Below, one piece after another: positions 1 through 6,345 of a stretch of 8,170 nt of DNA. The notes under the pieces were generated by a model. That model was not told where the DNA came from and ran no database searches. It was given only the letters and a program-made list of their open reading frames with translations. The stretch comes from an uncultured Asticcacaulis sp. (GTDB taxonomy: Bacteria; Pseudomonadota; Alphaproteobacteria; Caulobacterales; Caulobacteraceae). The DNA is taken from NCBI GenBank assembly GCA_946480125.1, contig CAMLIY010000141.1:1-8170 (forward strand), written 5' to 3'. Position numbers and translations under genes: made by a program. Positions within the stretch are counted from its first letter, which is position 1. Each line of letters starts with the position of its first letter.

Positions 1-540
1 GCGCCGCCGGCGGATGGTCTGGCCACAAGTGAACTGGATATTGGCGCTTTTGAATTGACGGCGGCGCGTCGCGTTGTCGAGGGTGAAACGGCGGCCATTG
101 CCGCCGCTATGGCCACGGATGAGGAAATCGCTGAACTGAAACAAATTCTCAGCCGCATGATCGATGAGAACAACGAAGGCGAGACCCTGACGCACGATGA
201 GGCGGCCGACCGCGATTTCCATATGGGCATCGCCGGCGCCACGCAGAATGATGCTCTGGTCCTGGTGGTCAAGACCTTGTGGGAGGTACGCGAACGTTCG
301 CCCCTGACCATGGAAATGCTGCGCCGATCGCGATCCGCCGGCGTCAAGCCGCAGATCGACGATCACCGCGCCATCGTAGACGCCATTGCGGCGCGCGATT
401 CCGATGCGGCGCGCAACGCCATGCGCGATCACCTTGGCCGGGTTATAGAAAACCTGCTGATCGTCACCGAAACCGATGCTATCAACCGGGTGCGCAGTGA
501 AACGGAGCGTTTGCGTGGACGCGCAGGACTATCAAGATAG
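1..540 (+). CDS. FadR/GntR-family transcriptional regulator, C-terminal FCD domain (5' end outside window)
   Basis: The reading frame is open from the first base, so the true start and the N-terminal winged-helix DNA-binding domain lie upstream; 179 residues are visible. They form an all-helical FCD effector domain. It opens with the typical 'FELTAARRVVEGE' helix (in-window residues 17-29) and carries the metal/ligand-site pattern D70-x-x-F-H74, H122 (in 'DDHRAIVDAI') and H144 (in 'MRDHLGRV'). The 22-residue spacing of the last two histidines is usual for metal-binding FCD domains. Regulators of this family usually repress sugar-acid or organic-acid catabolic genes and release DNA when a small carboxylate binds. 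The adjacent manD gene, same strand and 72 bases downstream, suggests that a hexuronate-pathway intermediate is the effector; this is an inference. A TTG at 55 could be mistaken for a start but lies inside the domain. Family is confident, ligand is not. Confidence 0.9.
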   Translation, partial: APPADGLATSELDIGAFELTAARRVVEGETAAIAAAMATDEEIAELKQILSRMIDENNEGETLTHDEAADRDFHMGIAGATQNDALVLVVKTLWEVRERSPLTMEMLRRSRSAGVKPQIDDHRAIVDAIAARDSDAARNAMRDHLGRVIENLLIVTETDAINRVRSETERLRGRAGLSR

Positions 541-550
541 CGTCTACGGC

Positions 551-578
551 TTGTTTCCCGTAATGCTTTGTGTAATAT
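551..578 (+). promoter_or_regulatory. possible sigma70-type promoter before manD
   Basis: TTGTTT (551-556) and TAATAT (573-578) are separated by 16 bases, which would put the transcription start near 585 and leave a leader of about 28 bases before the manD ATG. Both boxes are only partial matches to consensus. The idea rests mainly on position in the short gap between the regulator and manD. Read-through from the regulator gene is an equally possible source of manD transcript. Confidence 0.3.
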
Positions 579-581
579 TGA

Positions 582-602
582 TCAGATAACTTTGTCAGAT
601 AA
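582..602 (+). repeat. tandem direct repeat TCAGATAA, candidate operator before manD
   Basis: The octamer TCAGATAA occurs at 582-589 and exactly again at 595-602, a period of 13 bases, ending 10 bases before the manD ATG. If the candidate promoter at 551-578 is real, the repeats cover or directly follow the transcription start, a usual place for a repressor site. A one-mismatch copy, TCTGATAA, lies at 1892-1899 before the glycoside hydrolase gene. GntR/FadR regulators more often bind short palindromes, so a direct repeat is not typical and the assignment is tentative. Confidence 0.35.
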
Positions 603-612
603 AGAATTTTTC

Positions 613-1842
613 ATGCCTTCAGTTCCGCTTTCCGCTATTATTCGTTCCGCGCGCGTCATCGTTACTTCGCCCGGACGCAACTTCGTCACGCTTAAAATCG
701 AGACCGACCAGGGGGTCTATGGCATAGGCGACGCCACGCTGAATGGCCGCGAGCTGTCGGTCGTGTCGTATCTCGAAGATCACGTCATTCCCAATCTGAT
801 CGGCAAGGACGCCCAGCGCATCGAAGATATCTGGCAGTTCTTTTATCGCGGCGCCTACTGGCGGCGCGGACCCGTCACTATGTCCGCCATTGCAGCGGTC
901 GATACCGCCTTGTGGGACATCAAGGCCAAGCTGGCCGGAATGCCGCTTTACCAATTGCTGGGTGGCCGCTCGCGCGAAGGCGTGCTGGTCTATGGCCACG
1001 CCAATGGAACCGATATCGAACATACGGTCGATGAGGTCGGGCGATATATGAGTCTGGGCTACAAGGCGATCCGCGCCCAATCAGGCATTCCCGGCGTCAA
1101 GGGCGCCTACGGCGTCGGCCGCGGCGATATGTATTACGAGCCGGCTGACGGCACCCTGCCGACCGAGACCCTGTGGAACACCAGTTCTTATCTCAATTTC
1201 GCGCCCAAATTGTTCGATAAGCTGCGCGATGTCCACGGCTTCGGCATCGAACTGCTGCATGATGTCCACCATCGCCTGACACCGATCGAGGCCGGGCGTC
1301 TTGGCAAGGATCTCGAACCTTATCGCCTGTTCTGGATGGAAGACGCGACGCCGGCGGAAAACCAGGAAGCCTTCAGGCTGATCCGCCAGCACACCACGAC
1401 GCCGCTGGCTGTCGGTGAGATATTCAATACCATCTGGGACTGCAAGGACCTGATCCAGAACCAGTTGATCGACTATATCCGCACCACGGTGGTTCATGCC
1501 GGCGGCATTACCCATCTGCGTCGGATCGCCGACCTGGCCTCGATGTACCAGGTACGCACGGGTTCGCACGGCGCGACTGACCTGTCGCCGGTGTGCATGG
1601 GCGCGGCCCTGCATTTCGATACCTGGGTGCCTAATTTTGGCATTCAGGAATATATGCGCCACACGCCGGAAACGGATGAGGTCTTCCCGCATGATTACAG
1701 CTTTGCAGACGGGTATCTCAAGGTCGGCGATACGCCCGGCCATGGCGTCGATATCGACGAAGCCCTGGCGGCGAAATACCCTTACCAGCCCATGCAGTTG
1801 CCCGTCGCGCGTTTGCAGGACGGCACCATGTGGAACTGGTAA
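613..1842 (+). CDS. manD: D-mannonate dehydratase, enolase superfamily (ManD/RspA type)
   Basis: The 409-residue product is a ManD-subgroup enolase-superfamily enzyme. It dehydrates D-mannonate to 2-keto-3-deoxy-D-gluconate in the cytoplasm, the step that follows fructuronate reduction in glucuronate catabolism. Compared from memory with the Novosphingobium aromaticivorans enzyme, it aligns almost without gaps with an offset of seven residues. The Mg2+ ligands are D217, E243 and E269. The Tyr/Arg dyad is Y166 and R154, with H219, H129, N44, R290, H319 and E346 also present. The C-terminus ends in the conserved 'MWNW' with W409. A321 follows H319-G320; I recall that efficient mannonate dehydratases have Ala here and slow RspA-like ones have Pro. 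The ATG at 613 is preferred, since the family N-terminus aligns from residue 8 and the TTG at 568 would add 15 unrelated residues. No clear Shine-Dalgarno sequence precedes 613, so weak initiation or a leaderless transcript is possible. It is followed by the GH2 gene after 87 bases. Confidence 0.95.
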   Translation: MPSVPLSAIIRSARVIVTSPGRNFVTLKIETDQGVYGIGDATLNGRELSVVSYLEDHVIPNLIGKDAQRIEDIWQFFYRGAYWRRGPVTMSAIAAVDTALWDIKAKLAGMPLYQLLGGRSREGVLVYGHANGTDIEHTVDEVGRYMSLGYKAIRAQSGIPGVKGAYGVGRGDMYYEPADGTLPTETLWNTSSYLNFAPKLFDKLRDVHGFGIELLHDVHHRLTPIEAGRLGKDLEPYRLFWMEDATPAENQEAFRLIRQHTTTPLAVGEIFNTIWDCKDLIQNQLIDYIRTTVVHAGGITHLRRIADLASMYQVRTGSHGATDLSPVCMGAALHFDTWVPNFGIQEYMRHTPETDEVFPHDYSFADGYLKVGDTPGHGVDIDEALAAKYPYQPMQLPVARLQDGTMWNW

Positions 1843-1891
1843 TGCTTTACGCTATATGATGACGGCGCGGACCATGTATCCGCACCGCATT

Positions 1892-1899
1892 TCTGATAA
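1892..1899 (+). repeat. TCTGATAA, one-mismatch copy of the manD upstream octamer
   Basis: This octamer differs at one position from the two TCAGATAA copies at 582-602 and lies 30 bases before the ATG of the GH2 gene. The 87-base gap around it has no convincing terminator. It holds only a 5-bp inverted repeat, GCGGA/TCCGC at 1867-1883, so the GH2 gene may be co-transcribed with manD. A single 7/8 match in so short a region can arise by chance, so shared regulation is only suggested. Confidence 0.25.
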
Positions 1900-1929
1900 A
1901 CGGGCACGATTTTGAAAGGTCAACGACTG

Positions 1930-4900
1930 ATGTCGTCTGCTCGTTTGTTCGCATGTCTATGCGCCTTGTTTGTGATTGTGACGCTTCCCGCTGCCGCTTC
2001 GCCGTCTGACCGTGAGATTGCGGGGCCATGGCGATCGGCTCTGTTCGAGGCCGATTCCAACGGCAAAATGCCCGGCGCTGACGGCGCCTATCAAGCCCCG
2101 GACTATGCCGATGCGGGCTGGCAAAGCGTTTCGGTGCCGCACAATTGGCAAGGCTACAGCTATGCCCGACAGGTGGTCAACGGCAGCCGCCATGGCACGG
2201 CCTGGTATCGCAAGGCGATAGACATTCCCGCTCATGGCGTCGATGAACGTGTCTTCCTGATGTTCGAGGGCGTCAATGCCTACGCCACCATCTGGCTGAA
2301 CGGTCAACCCGTCGGCAAGCATGGCGGCGGCCTGACCACCTTCACGATCGATGTCACCGATGCGGTGCGCAAGGGCCAAAATAACGGCAAGTACCTGCTG
2401 GCTGTGCGCGTCGATAATCCGGCCGGCATCCGCGACCTGCCGTGGGCGCCTGGCGACGACAATCCGATGAACGGCTTTGCGGAAGGCTCGCAACCCTTCG
2501 GCATCTTCCGTCCGGTGCATGTTATCGTCAAATCGGCCCTGCGCGTTCAGCCGTTCGGCCTCTATGCCTCGGGGACAAAAACGACCGTCACGGCTGCCAG
2601 CGCCACGCTCAATGTCCGCAGCGAACTGGAAAATCTGTCCGCCACCGCGCGCAAGTTTCAACTCATCGATGAACTGGTGGATAAGGACGGCCAGGTTGTC
2701 GCCACAGTGACGCGAAATGCTGGACTGGCCGCCGGCGAAAAAGCCGGCATCGATCAGGTGTTCCCGGCCATTGCCCATCCGCACCTGTGGTCGCCCGCCA
2801 CACCCTATCTCTATACCTTGCGTGCGCGGCTGATCGAAAATGGCAAGGTGATCGACGAATCCGAAACGCCGTATGGTATCCGCTATCTCGAAATCGCCAC
2901 CAATGCCGACAGCACACGACAATTGATGATCAATGGCCAGCCGTTCTTTATTCATGGCACAGCCGAATACGAACACCTGCTCGGCAATTCGCACGCCTTC
3001 TCACCGGAGCAGATCCGCGCCCGAATTGAACAGGTCAAGGCCGGCGGTTTCAACGCCTTCCGCGACGCCCACTATCCGCATAACCTGCGCTATCAGACCA
3101 TCCTTGAACTGGAGGGGATGATGTGGTGGCCGCAGTTCAGCGCACATAACTGGAATGACAATCCGGCCTTCCGCGCCAACTTCCTGTCGTTGCTCGCTGA
3201 TTGGGTGCGCGAACGCCGCAACAACCCGGCGAACTTCATGTGGGGTCTGCAAAACGAAAGCGTTCTGCCGGAAGACTTTGTGGCCCAGGCCATGAAAGTC
3301 ATCCGCGACCTTGACCCGACCGCTTCGGTCGAGCGCCTGATCGTCACCTGCAATGGCGGCAAGGGGGCGGACTGGAATGTGCCGCAGAACTGGTCCGGCA
3401 CCTATGGCGGCGATCCCGAAAAATATGGCGATGAACTGAAGACGCAAAGCCTCGTCGGCGAATATGGCGCGTGGCGCTCGCTCGGTCTGCATTCGGAGCG
3501 CCCCTATCCGGTGACGGCAGCCTATGACGAAAGCCGCATGACCAATATCCTGGAGATCAAGTCGCGCCTGGCGGAATCGGTCAAGGATCAGGTGGTCGGT
3601 GATTTCGTCTGGCTGTTGACGACGCACGAAAATCCCGGCCGGCCGATGCGCGTCGATGGCACGCAGATCTTTGACGGTATCCGCCCGCTCGAACATATCG
3701 GGCCTGCCAACAACAAGGGCCTGATGACCCTGTGGGGCGAGCCGCTCGATGCCTATTATATGCTGCGCGCCAGACAGGTTCCGGTGACGCAAACTCCGAT
3801 CGTCTATATCGTGTCGCACACCTGGCCGGACCGCTGGACGGAACCGGGCATCAAGTCCGGCATCGAGGTCTATTCCAACTGTGACCGCGTTGAACTGTTC
3901 AACGATGTCACCGGCCAGATATCGCTGGGTGTGAAAGACAAGGCCGCCGATGGCAGGCCGTTCGTATGGGATGGGGTTGATATTCGTTATAACGCCCTGT
4001 CGGCCACCTGTCTGATCGGCGGCAAGGCAGCAGCGCGTGATGTGGTGACGCTCAACAACCTGCCGTCCGCGCCGGATATATCAGCATTGGTCACTGATCG
4101 CACTGATATTACCAAGGGCGTGGCGGGAGCCAGTTACCTTTACCGAGTCAATGCCGGCGGGCCAGACTATACCGATGCGGATGGACAATTATGGCTGGGT
4201 GATCGTCACCTGACGGATGGTGCCAAGTGGGGCTGGAAAAGCTGGGCCGACGATTATCCGGATCTCGATCCGGCGCTCGGCAGTCGCCGTGTCCAGTATG
4301 ATCCTGTCGAAGGCACCTCTGAGCAGGCACTATTCAAGACCTACCGTTTCGGCCTTGATCGCCTGACCTACAGCTTCAATGCGCCCAAGGGGGATTATGA
4401 CATCGAGCTTTATTTCGCCGAGCCATGGTATGGCCGCACCGGCATCAACGCCACCGGCTGGCGGCTGTTCGATGTCGCGGTCAATGGCAAGACGGCGCTG
4501 ACCGATGTCGATCTCTACAAGGCTGCCGGTTTCGAACATGCGGTAAAGAAAGTCGTCAAGGCGACCTCGATTGACGGCCGGATCGTTATCAGCTTCCCGC
4601 GTGTCGCCGCCGGACAGGCGGTGATCTCCGCTATCGCCATCCGCAAGGCCGGCAAAGGCGCGACCTACGCCAACGATGGCACGGACCTTATCGACGGCAA
4701 AGGCGCGCACAGCTTCCTCGATAATGGCGATGCGGTTGGCGAAAGCAAGCTGACCTGGAGCCATTTGCCGATGGATTTGCTTGACAGCGACTGGGCGATT
4801 GGCGCTTTTCGCACGCGGATCGATTCCGATGTTTATCTGCCTCTGAAAGCCGAGGAAACCGCACCTGCCGGCTGGAGCGAGACTGACCTGAAAGCCCAAT

Positions 4901-5418
4901 GGACAGGTGAGGGCGGGGCGCCTGTACATTTCGTCAGTCGCCGTTTTGGCGCTGGTGAAACGGTCGCGGTCGATACGGTCAACCCCTTGCTGGTGCGCCG
5001 TCATCTGCCGTCTCCCTATGCGCCGGGCGTTTTCACCTTCACCAGGACCACCGGCTTGTTCGAGGCAGAAACCGCCAAATTCGTCCAGGGCGTTGTCGCC
5101 TCCAGCCTGAAAGGCTATGGCGGGCCAGGCTATGTGGAGGTCCAGGCCGGTGGCAATATTACCTGGTCGGTGACCTATGGCGCGGCGGCCATGCATAGCT
5201 TTAAATTCCGCTATCAAGGCGCCACTACCGGCCACCTGACCCTGACCGATGAAAGCGGCATTGCCGCCGTCGATATGGCGGTAAATTTGCCAGCCGGCGA
5301 AAAGGGCGTCTGGCAGGAAACCACGATCGAGACGCCCACCCTGATCAATGCCGGCACCTATGCGCTGAAATTGACCACGGATAGCGGGGTGGTCGTGGAT
5401 TCGCTGCGGATGCAATAA
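1930..5418 (+). CDS. secreted multidomain glycoside hydrolase family 2 (beta-glycosidase) with malectin-like and C-terminal carbohydrate-binding-like modules
   Basis: The product has 1162 residues. A signal peptide (about 1-23, 'PAAA' then S24) implies export to the periplasm or beyond. Domains in order are a GH2 sugar-binding jelly roll (about 29-200, with 'VSVPHNW' at 67-73), an Ig-like domain (about 204-318) and a TIM barrel (about 325-615). An Ig-like module resembling DUF4982 follows ('VYSNCDRVELFN', 647-658). Then come a malectin-like domain (about 736-905, 'YRVNAGGPDYTDADG'), a small beta module (about 925-1035) and a C-terminal CBM6/35-like module from 'LFEAETAKF' (1043-1051). The retaining acid/base is E443 in 'WGLQNES' and the nucleophile E511 in 'LVGEYGAW'; the substrate-site motif 'FRDAHYPHN' is at 377-385. 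N594-N595-K596-G matches the N-x-K carboxylate motif of beta-glucuronidases in position, so a beta-uronosidase is attractive beside manD, but beta-galactosidase or another beta-glycosidase cannot be excluded. ATG 1930 is preferred over TTG 1912 because AAAGG (1915-1919) lies 10 bases upstream and residue 1 opens a clean signal peptide. The protein is longer than the roughly 600-1000 residues usual for GH2 because of the added modules. Confidence 0.93.
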   Translation: MSSARLFACLCALFVIVTLPAAASPSDREIAGPWRSALFEADSNGKMPGADGAYQAPDYADAGWQSVSVPHNWQGYSYARQVVNGSRHGTAWYRKAIDIPAHGVDERVFLMFEGVNAYATIWLNGQPVGKHGGGLTTFTIDVTDAVRKGQNNGKYLLAVRVDNPAGIRDLPWAPGDDNPMNGFAEGSQPFGIFRPVHVIVKSALRVQPFGLYASGTKTTVTAASATLNVRSELENLSATARKFQLIDELVDKDGQVVATVTRNAGLAAGEKAGIDQVFPAIAHPHLWSPATPYLYTLRARLIENGKVIDESETPYGIRYLEIATNADSTRQLMINGQPFFIHGTAEYEHLLGNSHAFSPEQIRARIEQVKAGGFNAFRDAHYPHNLRYQTILELEGMMWWPQFSAHNWNDNPAFRANFLSLLADWVRERRNNPANFMWGLQNESVLPEDFVAQAMKVIRDLDPTASVERLIVTCNGGKGADWNVPQNWSGTYGGDPEKYGDELKTQSLVGEYGAWRSLGLHSERPYPVTAAYDESRMTNILEIKSRLAESVKDQVVGDFVWLLTTHENPGRPMRVDGTQIFDGIRPLEHIGPANNKGLMTLWGEPLDAYYMLRARQVPVTQTPIVYIVSHTWPDRWTEPGIKSGIEVYSNCDRVELFNDVTGQISLGVKDKAADGRPFVWDGVDIRYNALSATCLIGGKAAARDVVTLNNLPSAPDISALVTDRTDITKGVAGASYLYRVNAGGPDYTDADGQLWLGDRHLTDGAKWGWKSWADDYPDLDPALGSRRVQYDPVEGTSEQALFKTYRFGLDRLTYSFNAPKGDYDIELYFAEPWYGRTGINATGWRLFDVAVNGKTALTDVDLYKAAGFEHAVKKVVKATSIDGRIVISFPRVAAGQAVISAIAIRKAGKGATYANDGTDLIDGKGAHSFLDNGDAVGESKLTWSHLPMDLLDSDWAIGAFRTRIDSDVYLPLKAEETAPAGWSETDLKAQWTGEGGAPVHFVSRRFGAGETVAVDTVNPLLVRRHLPSPYAPGVFTFTRTTGLFEAETAKFVQGVVASSLKGYGGPGYVEVQAGGNITWSVTYGAAAMHSFKFRYQGATTGHLTLTDESGIAAVDMAVNLPAGEKGVWQETTIETPTLINAGTYALKLTTDSGVVVDSLRMQ

Positions 5419-5425
5419 AGTACAA

Positions 5426-5460
5426 AGCGCACCAGAGCCGATAAAAGGCTTTGGCGTGCT
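5426..5460 (+). terminator. terminator-like hairpin after the GH2 gene, overlapping the pgsA -35 box
   Basis: Bases 5426-5439 pair with 5447-5460 around a 7-base loop (GATAAAA). This 14-position stem has two G-U pairs and one A-C mismatch, starting seven bases after the GH2 stop codon. The following bases are only moderately T-rich (GTTGGTTCTT), so termination would be imperfect. The right arm contains the proposed pgsA -35 element. The structure could therefore end the uronate operon, act as an imperfect dyad operator at the pgsA promoter, or both. Confidence 0.45.
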
Positions 5461-5479
5461 GTTGGTTCTTGTCTAGTAT
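5451..5479 (+). promoter_or_regulatory. probable housekeeping promoter for pgsA
   Basis: TTGGCG (5451-5456) and TAGTAT (5474-5479) are 17 bases apart, giving a start near 5486 and a leader of about 30 bases. Read against the Caulobacter housekeeping consensus as I recall it (TTGACG, 10-14 bases, GCTANA), TTGGCGT followed 14 bases later by TCTAGTA also fits well. A separate promoter makes sense for an essential lipid gene placed behind a catabolic operon. Confidence 0.55.
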
Positions 5480-5514
5480 GCGCCGAAATCACGCATTCCC
5501 AAGGTAAGACCTGT

Positions 5515-6135
5515 ATGACCGGCGAAAACGTCAACCCGATCCCCAACCTCCTGACCGGCGTCCGCCTGGTGTTCGGTGTGGTGATCTTCGTCCTGCTGGC
5601 CGGTATGGCGGGAGGGATTCCGTTTCTCAACGCGCAGTCTGACATGCTGTTCAGCATGCAAAGGTGGAGCGTCTATATCTTTGTCATCGCTGCCCTGACC
5701 GACCTGTTCGATGGTATACTGGCACGCAAGCTGCACGCCGAAAGCCAGTTGGGCGCCATTCTGGATCCGATAGCCGACAAGATCCTGGTGTGCGGCACCA
5801 TCCTCGGTGTCTTCGCTATTCATTCAGGTGATCCGTGGTTCGCCTTGCCGGCGGCCTTCATCCTGTTTCGTGAATTCGCCGTCAGCGCCCTGCGTGAAAC
5901 GGCGGCAGCAAAAGGCGTCAAGGTGCCGGTCAGCTTTCTCGGCAAGATCAAGACGACGATTCAGCTTATCGCTCTCGGCGTGTTGCTGTTCGCCGACGCC
6001 TGGTCGGCGTTCGGACTGGCGCCGTATGGGTCTGGGGCCGTTTTGATGATCGGCTACGCTTTGGTATGGATCGCGGCGATCATTTCGCTGTGGACAGGTA
6101 TTGCCTATTTCATCGCCGCCAGCAAAGATCTGTAA
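5515..6135 (+). CDS. pgsA: CDP-diacylglycerol--glycerol-3-phosphate 3-phosphatidyltransferase (phosphatidylglycerophosphate synthase)
   Basis: This 206-residue inner-membrane enzyme transfers the phosphatidyl group from CDP-diacylglycerol to glycerol-3-phosphate. It is the committed step to phosphatidylglycerol and cardiolipin. The CDP-alcohol phosphotransferase signature is complete: D63-x2-D66-G67-x2-A70-R71-x8-G80-x3-D84-x3-D88. Features favouring PgsA over phosphatidylserine synthase are the N-terminal 'NLLTGVR' (11-17), 'FREFAVSALRE' (118-128) and 'GKIKTTIQ' (143-150). About five to six hydrophobic segments are seen, near 12-34, 51-68, 89-105, 107-125, 147-165 and 175-200. The ATG at 5515 has AAGGTAAG (5501-5508) at good distance. 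There is a slightly long loop (about 33-50) between the first two membrane segments. It has its own likely promoter and no evident functional link to its neighbours. Confidence 0.95.
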   Translation: MTGENVNPIPNLLTGVRLVFGVVIFVLLAGMAGGIPFLNAQSDMLFSMQRWSVYIFVIAALTDLFDGILARKLHAESQLGAILDPIADKILVCGTILGVFAIHSGDPWFALPAAFILFREFAVSALRETAAAKGVKVPVSFLGKIKTTIQLIALGVLLFADAWSAFGLAPYGSGAVLMIGYALVWIAAIISLWTGIAYFIAASKDL

Positions 6136-6162
6136 ATCTGACTCTCAAGCCTTCAGATTTAC
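6132..6162. terminator. perfect 10-bp inverted repeat at the pgsA stop codon, possible terminator
   Basis: GTAAATCTGA (6132-6141) and TCAGATTTAC (6153-6162) are exact reverse complements around an 11-base loop, and the left arm includes the pgsA TAA. The stem is AT-rich and has no T tract after it on the + strand. It is therefore a weak intrinsic terminator at best, or a 3'-end stabilising hairpin, or a protein site. Confidence 0.35.
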
Positions 6163-6202
6163 GCGCTGTGAATTTGGTATGAAACGGCTGCCGTCGTTGC
6201 GT

Positions 6203-6218
6203 TGTCCGCAAACGGACA
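6203..6218. promoter_or_regulatory. perfect 16-base dyad TGTCCG-N4-CGGACA
   Basis: The arms TGTCCG and CGGACA flank CAAA in the non-coding region between pgsA and the ABC operon. The symmetry and length fit a dimeric repressor site. The short GC-rich stem with TTTC after it could alternatively be a small terminator for pgsA. Its centre lies 52 bases, about five helical turns, from the centre of the dyad at 6255-6270. Confidence 0.35.
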
Positions 6219-6254
6219 TTTCAAAGGCGCGGCTTTAGCACAACAGGTCACATC

Positions 6255-6270
6255 CGTAACCTATGTTACG
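6255..6270. promoter_or_regulatory. perfect 16-base dyad CGTAAC-N4-GTTACG, candidate operator of the ABC operon
   Basis: The arms CGTAAC and GTTACG flank CTAT. The dyad sits just upstream of an AT-rich stretch (6274-6306) that would be the natural place for a promoter of the downstream permease gene, though I could not fix convincing -35 and -10 boxes. It has the same 6-4-6 layout as the dyad at 6203-6218 but a different sequence, so the two need not bind the same protein. Confidence 0.35.
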
Positions 6271-6345
6271 CCGATTTAATTAGACCTTTATCAAAAACTT
6301 ATAGATGTTGCCCCTATCGTGCATAGCGCACTTAAAAGTGGTAAT

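Noticed and set aside
568..612. TTG start giving a 15-residue longer ManD
   Set aside because: The added residues (from TTG 568) do not match the family N-terminus, which aligns from just after ATG 613, and they would cover the candidate promoter/operator DNA.
1867..1883. Inverted repeat GCGGA/TCCGC in the manD-GH2 gap as a terminator
   Set aside because: Only five base pairs around a seven-base loop and no T tract follows; easily due to chance in this composition.
1912..1929. TTG start for the GH2 protein
   Set aside because: It lies at the edge of the AAAGG ribosome-binding sequence that serves ATG 1930, and would put charged residues before an otherwise normal signal peptide.
1945..1962. 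Lipoprotein signal (Cys9 or Cys11) in the GH2 leader
   Set aside because: Both Cys residues are too close to the N-terminus, with no hydrophobic stretch before them and no proper lipobox; the 'PAAA' cleavage site fits signal peptidase I.
1957..2994. Long open frame on the - strand (345 codons) opposite the GH2 N-terminal half
   Set aside because: Mirror frame of conserved GH2 domains; its translation has no family resemblance and no upstream ribosome-binding site was evident.
4330..5415. Long open frame on the - strand (361 codons) opposite the GH2 C-terminal half
   Set aside because: It is fully antisense to a well-supported coding region, shows no recognisable domain, and is of the kind produced by the codon bias of GC-rich genes.
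6274..6306. AT-rich stretch as a defined promoter for the ABC operon
   Set aside because: Several partial -10-like hexamers are present (for example TATAGA at 6300-6305) but none has a convincing -35 partner at 16-18 bases, so no boxes are assigned.
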